DNA of 64,000 nt from Mucilaginibacter sp. SJ (GTDB lineage Bacteria; Bacteroidota; Bacteroidia; Sphingobacteriales; Sphingobacteriaceae), in assembly GCF_028993635.1 (NCBI RefSeq), contig NZ_CP118631.1:1984001-2048000 (forward strand), in the 5' to 3' direction. Positions 41,236 to 50,414 of the stretch are shown here, one piece after another. Under the pieces are notes generated by a model, which saw only the letters and a list, made by a program, of their open reading frames with translations, searched no databases and had not been told where the DNA came from. The translations under genes were made by a program, and so were the position numbers. Position 1 is the first letter of the stretch, and each line of letters opens with the position of its first letter.

Positions 41236-44200
41236 TTATAAGCCTACCTGTAAACCAACCAGCAAAGTGCGCGGATTAGGGAACGAACCATAATCAAAAC
41301 CGCGGTTAATTGTACCATCATTAATAAAATCAGGATCGTAACCTTTGTATTTGGTTATTGTATAAAGATTTTGCCCTGACAGGTAGATCCTTACGCTCCT
41401 GAATACGTGTGTGCGGTTTAATAAAGCAGCAGGCAACGTATAACCTAACTGTGCAGTTTGCAGGCGGGCATATGAGGCACTTTGAATGAACCTATCCGAA
41501 TTGCGACCATTCGCGTTCGGATCGCCGATAATTGGCCTTGGCACATTAGTATTGGTATTGGATGGTGTCCAGTAATTTAATTCATCAGTACTTTGATTGC
41601 CATACTGACCGGTCATTAAAGCCTGATAAACACCATTGGCAATTTTGCTGCCGTAATTACCCTGTATAAATATTGACGCGTCAATGTTTTTATAGTTGGC
41701 GCTAAAATTGAATCCATAGTAAAGTTTTGGAATTGCAGAGCCCAGATAAACACGGTCATCATCATTGATAATACCGTTATGGTCGGTATCAACAAACTTA
41801 ACATCGCCGGGAGCGGCACCTGTTTGAGTAGCATGGGCGGCCACTTCGGCAGCATTTTTAAAAATGCCTTCGGTTTTAAAAGCATATAGCTCACCAACTT
41901 CGCCGCCTACTGCTGTTTTGCTGTACGCGCCATATATCGGGTTACCGCCATTGCCTAATGATGTCACCTTATTCTTAACGGTTGAAGCATTTGCGCTAAT
42001 GGTGTAATTGAACGGACCGGTATCCCTGCTGCGATAAGTTACCGTAAACTCGATACCTTTATTGGTAAAAGAGGCAGCATTAACCAGCGGCGTATTAATT
42101 GCCCCTACCGAAGGCGGAATAGGCACCCCTAACAATACACCGGTAATTTTATTGATATAATACTCTGATGAAAATGCAAGCTGGTCATGAAACAAGCTTA
42201 AATCAAGGCCGATGTTGGTTGTTTTTTTACCTTCCCATTTATTGGTTTGGTCAAACACCTGGGTTTGGGTTGTTCCTGTAGCAAGTGTATTACCAAACAC
42301 ATAGCTTGCATTTCCATTTACAATGGTTTGGTAAGGATATGGATTAGATAAAGCGTTTATGTTACCCAATATTCCGTACCCGGCTTTAAGTTTTAACTGC
42401 GTAATAGCCTCTGGCAGGTGTATAAATTTTTCTTTATTGATGTTCCAACCGATTGATGCTCCCGGGAAATTCCCATAACGATGCTGTTGAGTAAGTTGGG
42501 AGCTACCGTCTCGCCTATAGTTAAAGGTTAACAGATACCTGTCATCATAATTGTAATTGATACGTGCAAATATCGGCGAATAAAATTTGGTAATAAAGCT
42601 GTTGCTGTAAGCTGTTTTATTAGCCGGGTTACTTACGTTGTCAAGTGAGAATAAATAAGGCTGGGGCAAGTTTAATGCTACACCTGTTAAATTGCTGGTA
42701 GCATTTTTCTGATACGCGGTACCTGCCAAAATCTCAAAATTATGCTTTTTAACATTCAGTTTATAGCTCAGCGTGTTTTCTATCAATTGGGTATAATAGT
42801 TGCCCCTGGCATCACTGTAGTAAGCAGTTGTATTGGGATAAAACCAGCCCAAATCATAAATAGGATCAAAATAAGTGTTTCTAAAATCGTTGCGGTCGTA
42901 ACTTCCGCTGATGCGGTATTTTAGGTTCTTAAGTATATCTACCTCCATCCAGGCCGATGCCATCATACGGTTACGCTGGCCTGTGCTGTTCAATAAGTTA
43001 TTTACACCTATAATATTTAGCGAAATAGCCCTCTGTGTATTTTGATCAACACCTCCATAACCGCCAACGCGGTTAGGGTCATAAATAGGCATGGTAGGAA
43101 TTGCAGTAACCAGGTCGACTATTTGGTTACCTGTACCGTGCAGGTGCGGATATGCCAGGTTATTATAATCACCTTCGGTATAGGCAAACTTAGTACCGAA
43201 AGATACGATACCTTTTTTACCTTGAATATTGCCGCTTAGGTTATACCGGGTATATGAGGGCCCGGATACCGTTGTACCGGTTTGGTTAAAGTAGTCAAAA
43301 GCAACATTATAGCTCATGTTATCGTTACCTCCGGATAAACCGAGGTCATGGCTTTGGGTATAGCCGGTTCGGAAACCTGATTTTTGCCAGTCGGTATTTA
43401 CATTACTGATAAATTTGCTTGATGACGGATCATTACCTGGTGCTAAAGACAAACCTGCATTAGTTTCAGCTGCATTAGCGATTTTTTGATAACCTATCCT
43501 ATCGGTAACGGAAAGCGTTTTTGGATTTTTCTGAAAACCTGCATAGCCGTTGTAGTTGATCTTCATCGGACCATTTTTGCCCCGTTTGGTGGTGATGATA
43601 ACTACACCATTAGCACCACGAAACCCATAAATTGCGCCCGCAGATGCATCTTTAATCACTTGCAAACTTTCAATATCAGTATTCGGGAAGTCAAAGGGCT
43701 CAAATGTTGGCACACCGTCAATTATAAACAACGGGTTATTGCTATTTAATGAGCTTACACCGCGGATCCGGATAGAAACGCCTTCGCCCGGTACACCCGA
43801 ACCATTTACCTGTACACCTGCAACCTGGCCTTGTAAAGCTCTGGCAACGTCAGGTGTTACACGTTTATTGGCATCCTTAAGATTTACTACAGCAACAGAA
43901 CCTGTAAGGTTTTCCTTTTTCTGTGTGCCGTATCCAACCACTATTACTTCGTTTAAAGAATTGGATGCTGCTTTTAACTGTACATTGATCAACGAGTTGC
44001 CGGTAACTGTTATTTCCTGCGACACATAGCCAACAAACGAAAAAACAAGTACTACACCACCTGTATTATTATCGGGAATATTTAAGGTATAACGCCCCTG
44101 CAAATCGGTTTGGGCGCTTACATTGGCGCCCTTTATCCTTACGGTAACACCAGGCATGGGCAGGCCTTCATCATCGGTTACCTTACCGCTCACAGTGCCG

Positions 44201-44583
44201 GGGGCCATTGCCTTTCCCTTTTCTGTAAGGATAACCAGGTTATTATCACCCAGCGTATAACTCAGGTTGGTATTACTAAGTACAATTTTCATCACCTCTT
44301 CAAGCGATGCATCTTTTGTATTTAAACTGGCGGGCATATCGTTTTTCAACAACATATCGTCGTTATACAAAAAGCGATAGTCAGACTTTTTTTCGATTTC
44401 CTTTAACGCCTTTTTCAGGGGCATGTTTTGGAAATTAACGTTGATGCGGGTCTGACCATATCCTTTTGAAAACGCCTGCAGTGAGGAGGCGAGTACCAGG
44501 ATACAGATAAATTTAAACATAAGAAGTACTTTCAAAAATTGGTTCAGCCGCAATGGGTTAATGCGGTGTGCATTTTTTTTCAT
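41236..44583 (-). CDS. SusC-type TonB-dependent transporter with STN domain
   Basis: Outer-membrane transporter of 1115 residues. A long N-region and signal peptide (ending about GYGQ-44) lead to an STN domain at about 45-120 (TRINVNFQNMPLKKALKEIEKKSDYRFLYNDDM). This domain relays occupancy to a FecR-type anti-sigma factor. A carboxypeptidase-D-like domain (about 132-210) and plug (TGSVAVVNLKDANKR, IKDASAGAIYGFRGANGVVIIT) follow, then the barrel ending LVGLQVGL. The fecR and sigma-factor genes lie directly upstream, so transport and transcription are probably linked here. Confidence 0.95.
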   Translation of the reverse strand: MKKNAHRINPLRLNQFLKVLLMFKFICILVLASSLQAFSKGYGQTRINVNFQNMPLKKALKEIEKKSDYRFLYNDDMLLKNDMPASLNTKDASLEEVMKIVLSNTNLSYTLGDNNLVILTEKGKAMAPGTVSGKVTDDEGLPMPGVTVRIKGANVSAQTDLQGRYTLNIPDNNTGGVVLVFSFVGYVSQEITVTGNSLINVQLKAASNSLNEVIVVGYGTQKKENLTGSVAVVNLKDANKRVTPDVARALQGQVAGVQVNGSGVPGEGVSIRIRGVSSLNSNNPLFIIDGVPTFEPFDFPNTDIESLQVIKDASAGAIYGFRGANGVVIITTKRGKNGPMKINYNGYAGFQKNPKTLSVTDRIGYQKIANAAETNAGLSLAPGNDPSSSKFISNVNTDWQKSGFRTGYTQSHDLGLSGGNDNMSYNVAFDYFNQTGTTVSGPSYTRYNLSGNIQGKKGIVSFGTKFAYTEGDYNNLAYPHLHGTGNQIVDLVTAIPTMPIYDPNRVGGYGGVDQNTQRAISLNIIGVNNLLNSTGQRNRMMASAWMEVDILKNLKYRISGSYDRNDFRNTYFDPIYDLGWFYPNTTAYYSDARGNYYTQLIENTLSYKLNVKKHNFEILAGTAYQKNATSNLTGVALNLPQPYLFSLDNVSNPANKTAYSNSFITKFYSPIFARINYNYDDRYLLTFNYRRDGSSQLTQQHRYGNFPGASIGWNINKEKFIHLPEAITQLKLKAGYGILGNINALSNPYPYQTIVNGNASYVFGNTLATGTTQTQVFDQTNKWEGKKTTNIGLDLSLFHDQLAFSSEYYINKITGVLLGVPIPPSVGAINTPLVNAASFTNKGIEFTVTYRSRDTGPFNYTISANASTVKNKVTSLGNGGNPIYGAYSKTAVGGEVGELYAFKTEGIFKNAAEVAAHATQTGAAPGDVKFVDTDHNGIINDDDRVYLGSAIPKLYYGFNFSANYKNIDASIFIQGNYGSKIANGVYQALMTGQYGNQSTDELNYWTPSNTNTNVPRPIIGDPNANGRNSDRFIQSASYARLQTAQLGYTLPAALLNRTHVFRSVRIYLSGQNLYTITKYKGYDPDFINDGTINRGFDYGSFPNPRTLLVGLQVGL

Positions 44584-44652
44584 AATTTAGCATTAAGGTT
44601 ATTTAACTATTGGGTTTATAGAAGGACTGGTAGTTAACTTGTACCACATTAT

Positions 44653-44686
44653 AATGGGGGGATGCGGGAACATCTTCCCATTTTTT
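44653..44686 (-). promoter_or_regulatory. hairpin between fecR and susC
   Basis: Outer stem AATGGG/CCCATT and inner stem GATG/CATC nest around a CGGGAA loop, in the 158-base gap between the fecR stop and the susC start. It ends in T6 on the plus strand only, where no gene precedes it. It may be part of the sigma-dependent susC promoter or a leader structure. Confidence 0.4.
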
Positions 44687-44742
44687 ATGGTTTCAGATTT
44701 GATACTTATTTACGCATAGGCTCTTTCATAAAGGTTTATTAA

Positions 44743-45825
44743 TTAATAAATTACAATTTGGTTAGTGTCAATTTTATAACGGAACGCCGCCGTTTTCTGC
44801 AGGCTCAATAAAGCCTTATTAATCGATTCTTTTTCAAACTTACCGGTAAAGCGCAGCTTTTTTACATCCTCATTTTCAAAAACGATGTTCACATTATATC
44901 TGCGCTCCATTTTTTGGGCGATGTTTTCAAAGTCTTCAGCGTCAAAGGCCAGTTTATTTTCAAGCCATAAGGCTTCTGATGGCAAAGTGTCCTTTTTGGC
45001 CTGGTGGATACGGCTCAGTGCTATAAGCGGAGTTTCTTCAGCTATCTTATACGTTGGGGTATTACTTTTAAGTTGTAGTTCCTGGTTGTTGATCACCGTA
45101 ATTTTTTCTGATGGGTTAAGGATGATCTTTTTTTCGGGATTTTTTAAAACGGTAAGTTCAATTTTACCGCGAATGAGTGCGGCTTCGGATGTTTTATCAT
45201 TATTATATGAACGCACATTGAATTTAGTACCTAACACCCTGATGCTGATGGTTGTGGTAGTAACTACAAAAGGGTGCTGCGGATCTTTAACTACATCAAA
45301 AAAGGCTTCACCCACCAGGGATACCTTTCTTTGCTCGGTACCAAAATCATTATTATAAGTAAGTTTGCTGCCCATATTGAGCCAAACACGGCTGCCATCG
45401 GGCAATTGAATTTTACTGATCCCATTTTTAGGAGCAGTTATTTCATTGGACTTTCCCGGCACCATGGTTTCTTTACGGGTAAACCAGAAAACACCCAACA
45501 TTAAACAGGCCGCGGCCAGCAATGAGCCCAGTTTAATGATCCTGGCTTTTTTCTTTTTGGTTTGAACAGCGATAACCTGCGCAGCCTCTTCAGCTTCCTT
45601 TTCTTCAACAGCATCAAGTTCGGCGTCAAAAGCAGCCCACTTGCTTAGCAGTTTTTCATCCTCGGCAATTTGCTGATCATTTTTCCAGATTTCCTCCAGC
45701 TCATCCATCGGGTACATAACGGTATCCCCCTGTTGCTGTAACAGTTGCTCAAGTTCAAGTAACTCTTCGGGCGAAGCTTCACCATTTAACTTTTTACCAA
45801 TAAGTATCCAGATGTTGTTAATCAT
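44743..45825 (-). CDS. FecR-type anti-sigma factor
   Basis: Inner-membrane regulator of 360 residues. The N-terminal cytoplasmic part (about 1-90) binds the sigma factor (LIGKKLNGEASPEELLELEQLL). One membrane span (about 98-117, LGSLLAAACLMLGVFW) leads to the periplasmic FecR domain (about 130-235, TAPKNGISKIQLPDGSRVWLNMGSKLTYNNDFGTEQRKVSLVGEAFFDV). The C-terminal 90 residues have the DUF4974 form (DAEDFENIAQKMERRYNVNIVFENEDV), which probably touches the SusC STN domain. It is encoded 55 bases after the sigma gene and before susC: a complete transport-coupled switch. Confidence 0.94.
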   Translation of the reverse strand: MINNIWILIGKKLNGEASPEELLELEQLLQQQGDTVMYPMDELEEIWKNDQQIAEDEKLLSKWAAFDAELDAVEEKEAEEAAQVIAVQTKKKKARIIKLGSLLAAACLMLGVFWFTRKETMVPGKSNEITAPKNGISKIQLPDGSRVWLNMGSKLTYNNDFGTEQRKVSLVGEAFFDVVKDPQHPFVVTTTTISIRVLGTKFNVRSYNNDKTSEAALIRGKIELTVLKNPEKKIILNPSEKITVINNQELQLKSNTPTYKIAEETPLIALSRIHQAKKDTLPSEALWLENKLAFDAEDFENIAQKMERRYNVNIVFENEDVKKLRFTGKFEKESINKALLSLQKTAAFRYKIDTNQIVIY

Positions 45826-45880
45826 TATTTACGGCTCTATATATAAAGACTGTAAATAATCGGGATACCCCAGTGTAGAA

Positions 45881-46504
45881 TTAAATATTTTTTGAAATTT
45901 TTTCGGGGCTAACTGTGCCGGGCAATTTTTGGGCATCCTTTAGCCCCAGTACAAGCGTTTTCAGGGCGTTGCCCATGTGGTACTCAACAGTTTTTATGGA
46001 GATATCGAGTAAATCGGCTACTTCACGATATTTCAGGTCGTCTTCCTTTATCAACTTAAAAACAAGACGGCATTGATCGGATAGTTTGCTCAATGTAGTA
46101 TTGATCAGTTTGGTAAGGTCCTCGCAAACCAGTTTGTCCTCCCCTGTTGCGCTTGAATCGGCAACATCTGCATGCACATCATCAATATTCACACTTTTCA
46201 ACTGATTTTTGGCGAGGCAGGTAAGCGATTTATTTTTAACCGATGTATAGCAGTAATAAGTAAAGTTATTGATCTCAGGCAACGAGGCACGGCGTGTCCA
46301 CAAGTTCATAAAAACATCGTTGGTGATCTCTTCGGCCAGTTCATCCTGTTTAACCAGCGATTTTGCAAGGCTAAACAACTTACCATAGTAAAATAAGTAC
46401 AGCCTTTTAAAGGAAGCCCTGCTGCTGTTTAAAGCAATATCATTAAGCAAGTACTTAATCTCGGTGTCCAACATCTCCTTATCGGTTGTATTTACTTTTA
46501 TCAA
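45881..46504 (-). CDS. ECF-type RNA polymerase sigma factor (FecI-like)
   Basis: Alternative sigma factor of 207 residues. Region 2 is about 25-95 (ASFKRLYLFYYGKLFSLAKSLVKQDELAEEITNDVFMNLWTRR), and region 4 about 140-195 (LSDQCRLVFKLIKEDDLKYREVADLLDISIKTVEYHMGNALKTL). It is the first gene of the PUL and should direct RNA polymerase to the susC promoter when FecR releases it. A short inverted repeat AACCC/GGGTT lies directly before the start codon. The C-terminal Lys/Ser-rich tail is unremarkable. Confidence 0.94.
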   Translation of the reverse strand: MIKVNTTDKEMLDTEIKYLLNDIALNSSRASFKRLYLFYYGKLFSLAKSLVKQDELAEEITNDVFMNLWTRRASLPEINNFTYYCYTSVKNKSLTCLAKNQLKSVNIDDVHADVADSSATGEDKLVCEDLTKLINTTLSKLSDQCRLVFKLIKEDDLKYREVADLLDISIKTVEYHMGNALKTLVLGLKDAQKLPGTVSPEKISKNI

Positions 46505-46841
46505 AACCCGGCGCGGGTTAAGTATGGTTTAAATTAATATAATTGGTAATTGGCCTTCATTAAAGCGGGGTTATCACGCTAATGAAAATCTAAGATATAA
46601 TATTTATTTTAATTGTTCAAAAAACAATTAAAATTTTTTTAGTAAAAAATCAAATTTTCAAAAAACAACCTACTAAATTGTTTTATAGAAGCCCCCAATG
46701 GAAGTATCCAGCAGGGATTAATCTTTTAAATTAGCTACTCTTTCCGCTTTTTCAAGCCAAATTAACCTATAAATAAAGTGTCATTTAAACAATAATTAAT
46801 ATACGGCCGGAATAGATTTTGCAAAAACTTACAACAAAAAA
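46505..46841. other. AT-rich region upstream of the sigma-factor gene
   Basis: About 340 bases without a credible gene. It is strongly AT-rich with A-runs around 46600-46680 and should hold the sigma-gene promoter. I saw no TAnnTTTG box with certainty. The terminator of the aldo/keto reductase gene lies at its right edge. Confidence 0.5.
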
Positions 46842-46861
46842 GCCCCGGCTTTCGGCGGGGC
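46842..46861 (-). terminator. terminator of the aldo/keto reductase gene
   Basis: GC-rich stem GCCCC/GGGGC with inner pairs around CGAAAG, followed by T6 on the minus strand. It lies about 83 bases after the reductase stop. Confidence 0.85.
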
Positions 46862-46943
46862 CTGTGCTTTTTAGCTATAAGTCTTTAGTCAGGATTTTCT
46901 TTTTTGTACTTTGAACTGAATACTTAAGGCTCAGAACTTGACA

Positions 46944-47942
46944 TTAATACGCCAGTATATTATTGATCAACTTCAACTCTTCATCCGTAAATGAAGTATT
47001 GGTTAAACAACCGATAGAATCTGTAACCTGCTCCGGCTTACTTGCGCCTATCAGTACCGAGGTAATGCGTTTATCTTTCAGGATCCATGACAGTGCCATT
47101 TGCGCCAGGTTTTGACCGCGTTGCAGGGCAAGCTCATTCAGTTTTGCGGCTTTGGCTATGTTTTGTTCGGTTATGGCATCTTCGTCAATAGCGCCGTTGC
47201 CGCGGTGGGCAGCAGCCCGCGAACCTTCGGGGATACCTTTCAGGTATTTATTGGTTAATAAGCCTTGTGCCAATGGTGAGAATGGGATACAACCAACACC
47301 TTTATCTTCCAGCACGTCAAGCAAACCACCTTCAACCCATCTGTCGAACATGGAATATTTAGGCTGATGAATGAGGCATGGTGTGCCCAGCTCTTTCAAT
47401 ACGGCAACTGCTTTTTCTGTTTCGGAAGCGCTATAGCTTGAAATCCCAACATATAAAGCTTTGCCCTGGCGCACGATCAAATCCAATGCTCCCATTGTTT
47501 CTTCGATAGGAGTTTCAGGGTCGGGACGGTGATGATAGAAGATATCTACATAATCCAACCCCATACGTTTAAGGCTTTGATCTAAACTGGCTACCAAATA
47601 TTTTTTTGAGCCCCAGTCGCCATACGGGCCTTCCCACATACCCCATCCGGCTTTGCTTGAAACAATAAGTTCGTCGCGGTAGTTTTTAAAATCATCTTTA
47701 AAAATACGCCCAAAAGTTTCCTCGGCAGAACCTGCGGGCGGACCATAGTTATTGGCCAGGTCAAAATGGGTAATGCCTTTATCAAAGGCTAAACGTAAAA
47801 TATTGCGGGCGTTCTCCAGGCTGTCGATACCGCCGAAGTTATGCCATAAGCCAAGCGATACCGCCGGCAGTTTTAAACCACTGTTACCGCAACGGCGGTA
47901 TTCCATATCCTGGTAACGGTTTTGATTGGGTAGATAAGTCAT
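46944..47942 (-). CDS. aldo/keto reductase, YghZ/GPR-like
   Basis: NADPH-dependent cytoplasmic reductase of 332 residues. The start MTYLPNQNRYQDMEYRRCGNSGLKLPAVSLGLWHNFG matches the beginning of E. coli YghZ, an L-glyceraldehyde 3-phosphate reductase of the Kv-beta-like group. Catalytic tetrad regions are visible: Asp and Tyr in HFDLANNYGPP, Lys in VSSKAGWGMW and His in IFYHHRPDPE. The C-terminal cofactor site is SVLIGASKPEQV. A Crp-type regulator gene is divergent from it across 131 bases, so the two might be linked in control. The natural aldehyde substrate is unknown. Confidence 0.88.
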   Translation of the reverse strand: MTYLPNQNRYQDMEYRRCGNSGLKLPAVSLGLWHNFGGIDSLENARNILRLAFDKGITHFDLANNYGPPAGSAEETFGRIFKDDFKNYRDELIVSSKAGWGMWEGPYGDWGSKKYLVASLDQSLKRMGLDYVDIFYHHRPDPETPIEETMGALDLIVRQGKALYVGISSYSASETEKAVAVLKELGTPCLIHQPKYSMFDRWVEGGLLDVLEDKGVGCIPFSPLAQGLLTNKYLKGIPEGSRAAAHRGNGAIDEDAITEQNIAKAAKLNELALQRGQNLAQMALSWILKDKRITSVLIGASKPEQVTDSIGCLTNTSFTDEELKLINNILAY

Positions 47943-48035
47943 ATCTTAAATAATTAGTAAAATCCAAAGTTGGCTTATCTATCCTAAAAATCCATTGAAC
48001 TGGAACAAGAAATGAAATTATTTAGCGCCCCGATG

Positions 48036-48069
48036 TTTGCGGGTATAACCCTAACCGCGCTTATATTTG
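48036..48069 (+). promoter_or_regulatory. promoter of the Crp-type regulator gene
   Basis: TTTG at 48036-48039, a 22-base spacer and TATATTTG at 48062-48069 fit the Bacteroidota consensus. The ATG at 48074 lies only 4 bases beyond, so the transcript would have almost no leader. Confidence 0.6.
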
Positions 48070-48073
48070 AGCT

Positions 48074-48652
48074 ATGTTTCAAAACATCAATAATTACGCG
48101 GCACGGTCAGTTAGTTTAACTGCAGAGGAAACAGCCCTTTTTAATGAGATATTGGAATACCGGAAAATCCCTAAAAAAACCCGTCTGCTCACAGCCGGCA
48201 GCGTCTGCAATTTTGAAGCCTACGTAAACAAGGGCTGCATCCGCGAATATATTATTGACGAAAACGGCGCAGAAGTGACCCTGCAATTCGCGGTTGAAGA
48301 CTGGTGGGTAAGCGATCTGGCCAGTTTTCAGGATCAAAGCCCTGCCCATATGAATATTGAAACCCTGGAAGATTGTGAGCTGCTCATCCTTACCCGCGAC
48401 TCAAAAGAGCGACTCCTAACTGAAGTGCCCAAGCTTGAGCGCATGTTCAGGCTCATGCTACAAAGGCATTTGACCGTAGTTCAAAAACGGCTGTATAAAA
48501 CCATAGCTACCACCGCTATGGAAAAATACCTGGGGTTTATTAATCGTTACCCCGGCATTCCACAAAGGGTGCCACAGCATTATATAGCTTCCTATCTGGG
48601 TATTTCGCCCGAGTTTTTGAGTAAATTAAGGGCCAGGAATTTGAAGAAGTGA
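48074..48652 (+). CDS. Crp/Fnr-family transcriptional regulator
   Basis: Cytoplasmic regulator of 192 residues. The N-terminal cyclic-nucleotide-binding-like barrel is about 20-115 (FNEILEYRKIPKKTRLLTAGSVCNFEAYVNKGCIREYII). A dimer helix follows (about 120-150), and a short C-terminal helix-turn-helix ends the chain (RVPQHYIASYLGISPEFLSKLRARN). The Arg and Ser of true CRP cAMP pockets are not evident, as in most Bacteroidota members of this type, so the ligand is unclear. A promoter-like element ends 4 bases before the start. It is divergent from the aldo/keto reductase gene, a plausible target. Confidence 0.88.
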   Translation: MFQNINNYAARSVSLTAEETALFNEILEYRKIPKKTRLLTAGSVCNFEAYVNKGCIREYIIDENGAEVTLQFAVEDWWVSDLASFQDQSPAHMNIETLEDCELLILTRDSKERLLTEVPKLERMFRLMLQRHLTVVQKRLYKTIATTAMEKYLGFINRYPGIPQRVPQHYIASYLGISPEFLSKLRARNLKK

Positions 48653-49299
48653 CTATATGAATTTACGGTAATTACGTTTCCAGTACTGTTCAATAAATCC
48701 CCATTTATAATTCTTATATTTTCCAATTTCGCTGATCGGATATTCTTTGAGTAGGTGCTCTTTTGCCCCCCGCGCTTTGGTAATAAATACACCAGTTTCT
48801 TTACCACCACAATCCAATCCTGATATATTACCTATTTTGATAATCTTATTATTTACAATTTTGAATAGGTCGCTATCCCAATTTGAATCGGCACAGCCAC
48901 TGCGATGGTATGAATAATACAGGTTTGTATTTTTCAACCGTTGCGGCTCAGGATAATCAGGAAAGTCTTTTACCTGTACAAATTTCTTAGTTCGTTTATC
49001 ATACAACAGCAGCTCACACACTCCCGGAACATTTGATATATATATTCGACGAGGAGATCTTTATACCCATCTTCATTGAAATCAGTAAACTTAAATGAGT
49101 GAAAGCTCGAGTAATCCAAGCTATTGATGCGCGACATTATCTCGCCATTGGATTTTAAAATTGATATTTTCCCACCGCTGGCATTATAAATAGCTTTATA
49201 AAGCACACCGTCAACCCTCGCGGTTTTATAAGTATCTTCCTGAGCAAATAAACAATTGGATCTAATAATTAAAACGAGGAGGATAAGGAAGGCTTTCAT
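48653..49299 (-). pseudogene. secreted protein gene with frameshift in an (AT)5 run
   Basis: Two overlapping frames form one protein. The first (from ATG 49299) gives a signal peptide (MKAFLILLVLIIRSNCLFAQ) and a VCBS/FG-GAP-like acidic stretch (FTDFNEDGYKDLLVEYI), then leaves the frame. The second continues CELLLYDKRTKKFVQVKDFPDYPEPQ and reaches the stop at 48653. Removing one AT unit from the (AT)5 run at 49036-49045 joins them into an exact 214-residue frame with EYISNVPGVCELLLYD at the junction. The rest has GCADSNWDSDLFKI, GLDCGGKET and a Lys-rich end. Either a decayed gene, a sequencing error, or a phase-variable switch; five repeats are few for the last. Confidence 0.8.
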
Positions 49300-49327
49300 T
49301 CAGATGAATTTACGCATCTAACTTAAA

Positions 49328-49366
49328 ACAAAAGGGTGAATCATAATAAACGTTCTACCCTTTTGT
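49328..49366 (-). terminator. terminator of the BlaI-M56-heptad operon
   Basis: Perfect 10-bp stem (49328-49337 with 49357-49366) around a 19-base loop, about 26 bases after the stop at 49392. On the minus strand the stem ends in CTTTTGTTTT. It separates the operon from the frameshifted gene. Confidence 0.75.
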
Positions 49367-49391
49367 GCCAGATTATTATGAAATAGATTAC

Positions 49392-50240
49392 TTAATTCCT
49401 GTGAATATGCAACCCGTTAAACTGTCTTTTGCCATTTTCATACGACGTGTTGCCCCTGGCAAAGCGAGGGTATTTTTGACTGTATTTTTTAAATACGCTG
49501 TCGGGCTGTTTTTTGCCGTTTACAATCAATTCTTCGCCATTAAATGAAAGCTCATGTAATGCTCCTTCATCAGGGATAATATGATCTGCCACTAAATCGC
49601 TTGTCATCAGCTTTAACTGGCGTTGATCTTCAGCTGCCTGCTCCTGGTCTTTTTTTGCCTGGATCTGGTCTAAGTGAGCTTGTTCCTGATCACGCTTCGC
49701 CTGTTCCTGATCCCGAGCTGCCTGCTCCTGGTCGCGTTTGGCTTGTTGCTGATCTTTTGCTGCCTGTTCCTGGTCGCGTTTAGCCTGCACCTGGTCACGT
49801 TCGGCTTGCTCCTGGTCAAGTTTTGCATGGGCCTGTTCGCGGCTCGCTTGTTCCTGGTCGCGCTTCGCCTGCTGCTGATCACGGCGGGCGTGTTCCTGAT
49901 CAATTTTAGCCTGTGCCTGATCTTTTTTAGCCTGGATCCTGTCTTTCCTGATCTGTTCGCGAATGGCAGCAATAACTGTGCTGTATTCACCCCATTTGGT
50001 CGACGGGATAATTTCGCCGTCAACAGCCAAAGCTATCAGCTTGTTGTTTGCCAGCTCCATTTGGTAAGTTTTACCTTTCCAGTTGGTTTGGATACGTTCG
50101 CGACCTTTACCATCAAAGGTGTCGTAATTGTTATAAGAGTTGAGGGCCGTTTTTTTCCCTGGTTTCTGAGCGTTTGCCGCAGTTGTTAATGCTGTTGCCG
50201 CTATCAGCAGCAGGGCACTTCTTAAATAATTTGTTTTCAT
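49392..50240 (-). CDS. periplasmic heptad-repeat protein, M56 operon partner
   Basis: Exported protein of 282 residues, signal peptide ending about ANAQ-25. A first domain (about 30-95) contains [37 protein letters not shown]. Residues 100-211 are 16 copies of a 7-residue repeat with consensus D-Q-E-Q-A-K-R. The tail (212-282) repeats features of the first domain ([27 protein letters not shown]). Each heptad has one Ala and otherwise polar or charged residues, so a long single helix or Ala-based coil is more likely than a classic leucine coiled coil. The M56 peptidase encoded 174 bases upstream has the same heptads at its C-terminus. Family unknown; a ligand or signal for the peptidase is inferred. 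Confidence 0.75.
   Translation of the reverse strand: MKTNYLRSALLLIAATALTTAANAQKPGKKTALNSYNNYDTFDGKGRERIQTNWKGKTYQMELANNKLIALAVDGEIIPSTKWGEYSTVIAAIREQIRKDRIQAKKDQAQAKIDQEHARRDQQQAKRDQEQASREQAHAKLDQEQAERDQVQAKRDQEQAAKDQQQAKRDQEQAARDQEQAKRDQEQAHLDQIQAKKDQEQAAEDQRQLKLMTSDLVADHIIPDEGALHELSFNGEELIVNGKKQPDSVFKKYSQKYPRFARGNTSYENGKRQFNGLHIHRN
49608..49943 (-). repeat. 21-bp coding repeats, 16 units
   Basis: 336 bases encode 16 consecutive heptads (D-Q-E-Q-A-K-R type). Unit DNA varies mainly at third codon positions, so the repeat is old and kept at protein level. Confidence 0.85.
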
Positions 50241-50414
50241 TTTTCCGTTGATTTAAAAGTTAAAAATTGGGCAATAGCTTTCCCTTCTGCCCACGGGCAG
50301 TTTTAAAATTCAATTACATTTATGATTATTACATACCGCGGCCTATAAAGCAGGGTGCACTCCCGCCTTACAACCCAAATAAGAAAATTGGCTGCTTAAT
50401 CCTGAACGCTTGTT

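Noticed and set aside
49608..49943. Regular 21-bp repeats as a CRISPR array
   Set aside because: No spacers; the units are contiguous, in frame and encode a heptad of a clear secreted protein.
49674..50189. Plus-strand frame of 171 residues, hydrophobic and Leu/Phe-rich
   Set aside because: It is the antisense of the heptad repeats; the regular pattern comes from the complement of the Gln/Asp codons.
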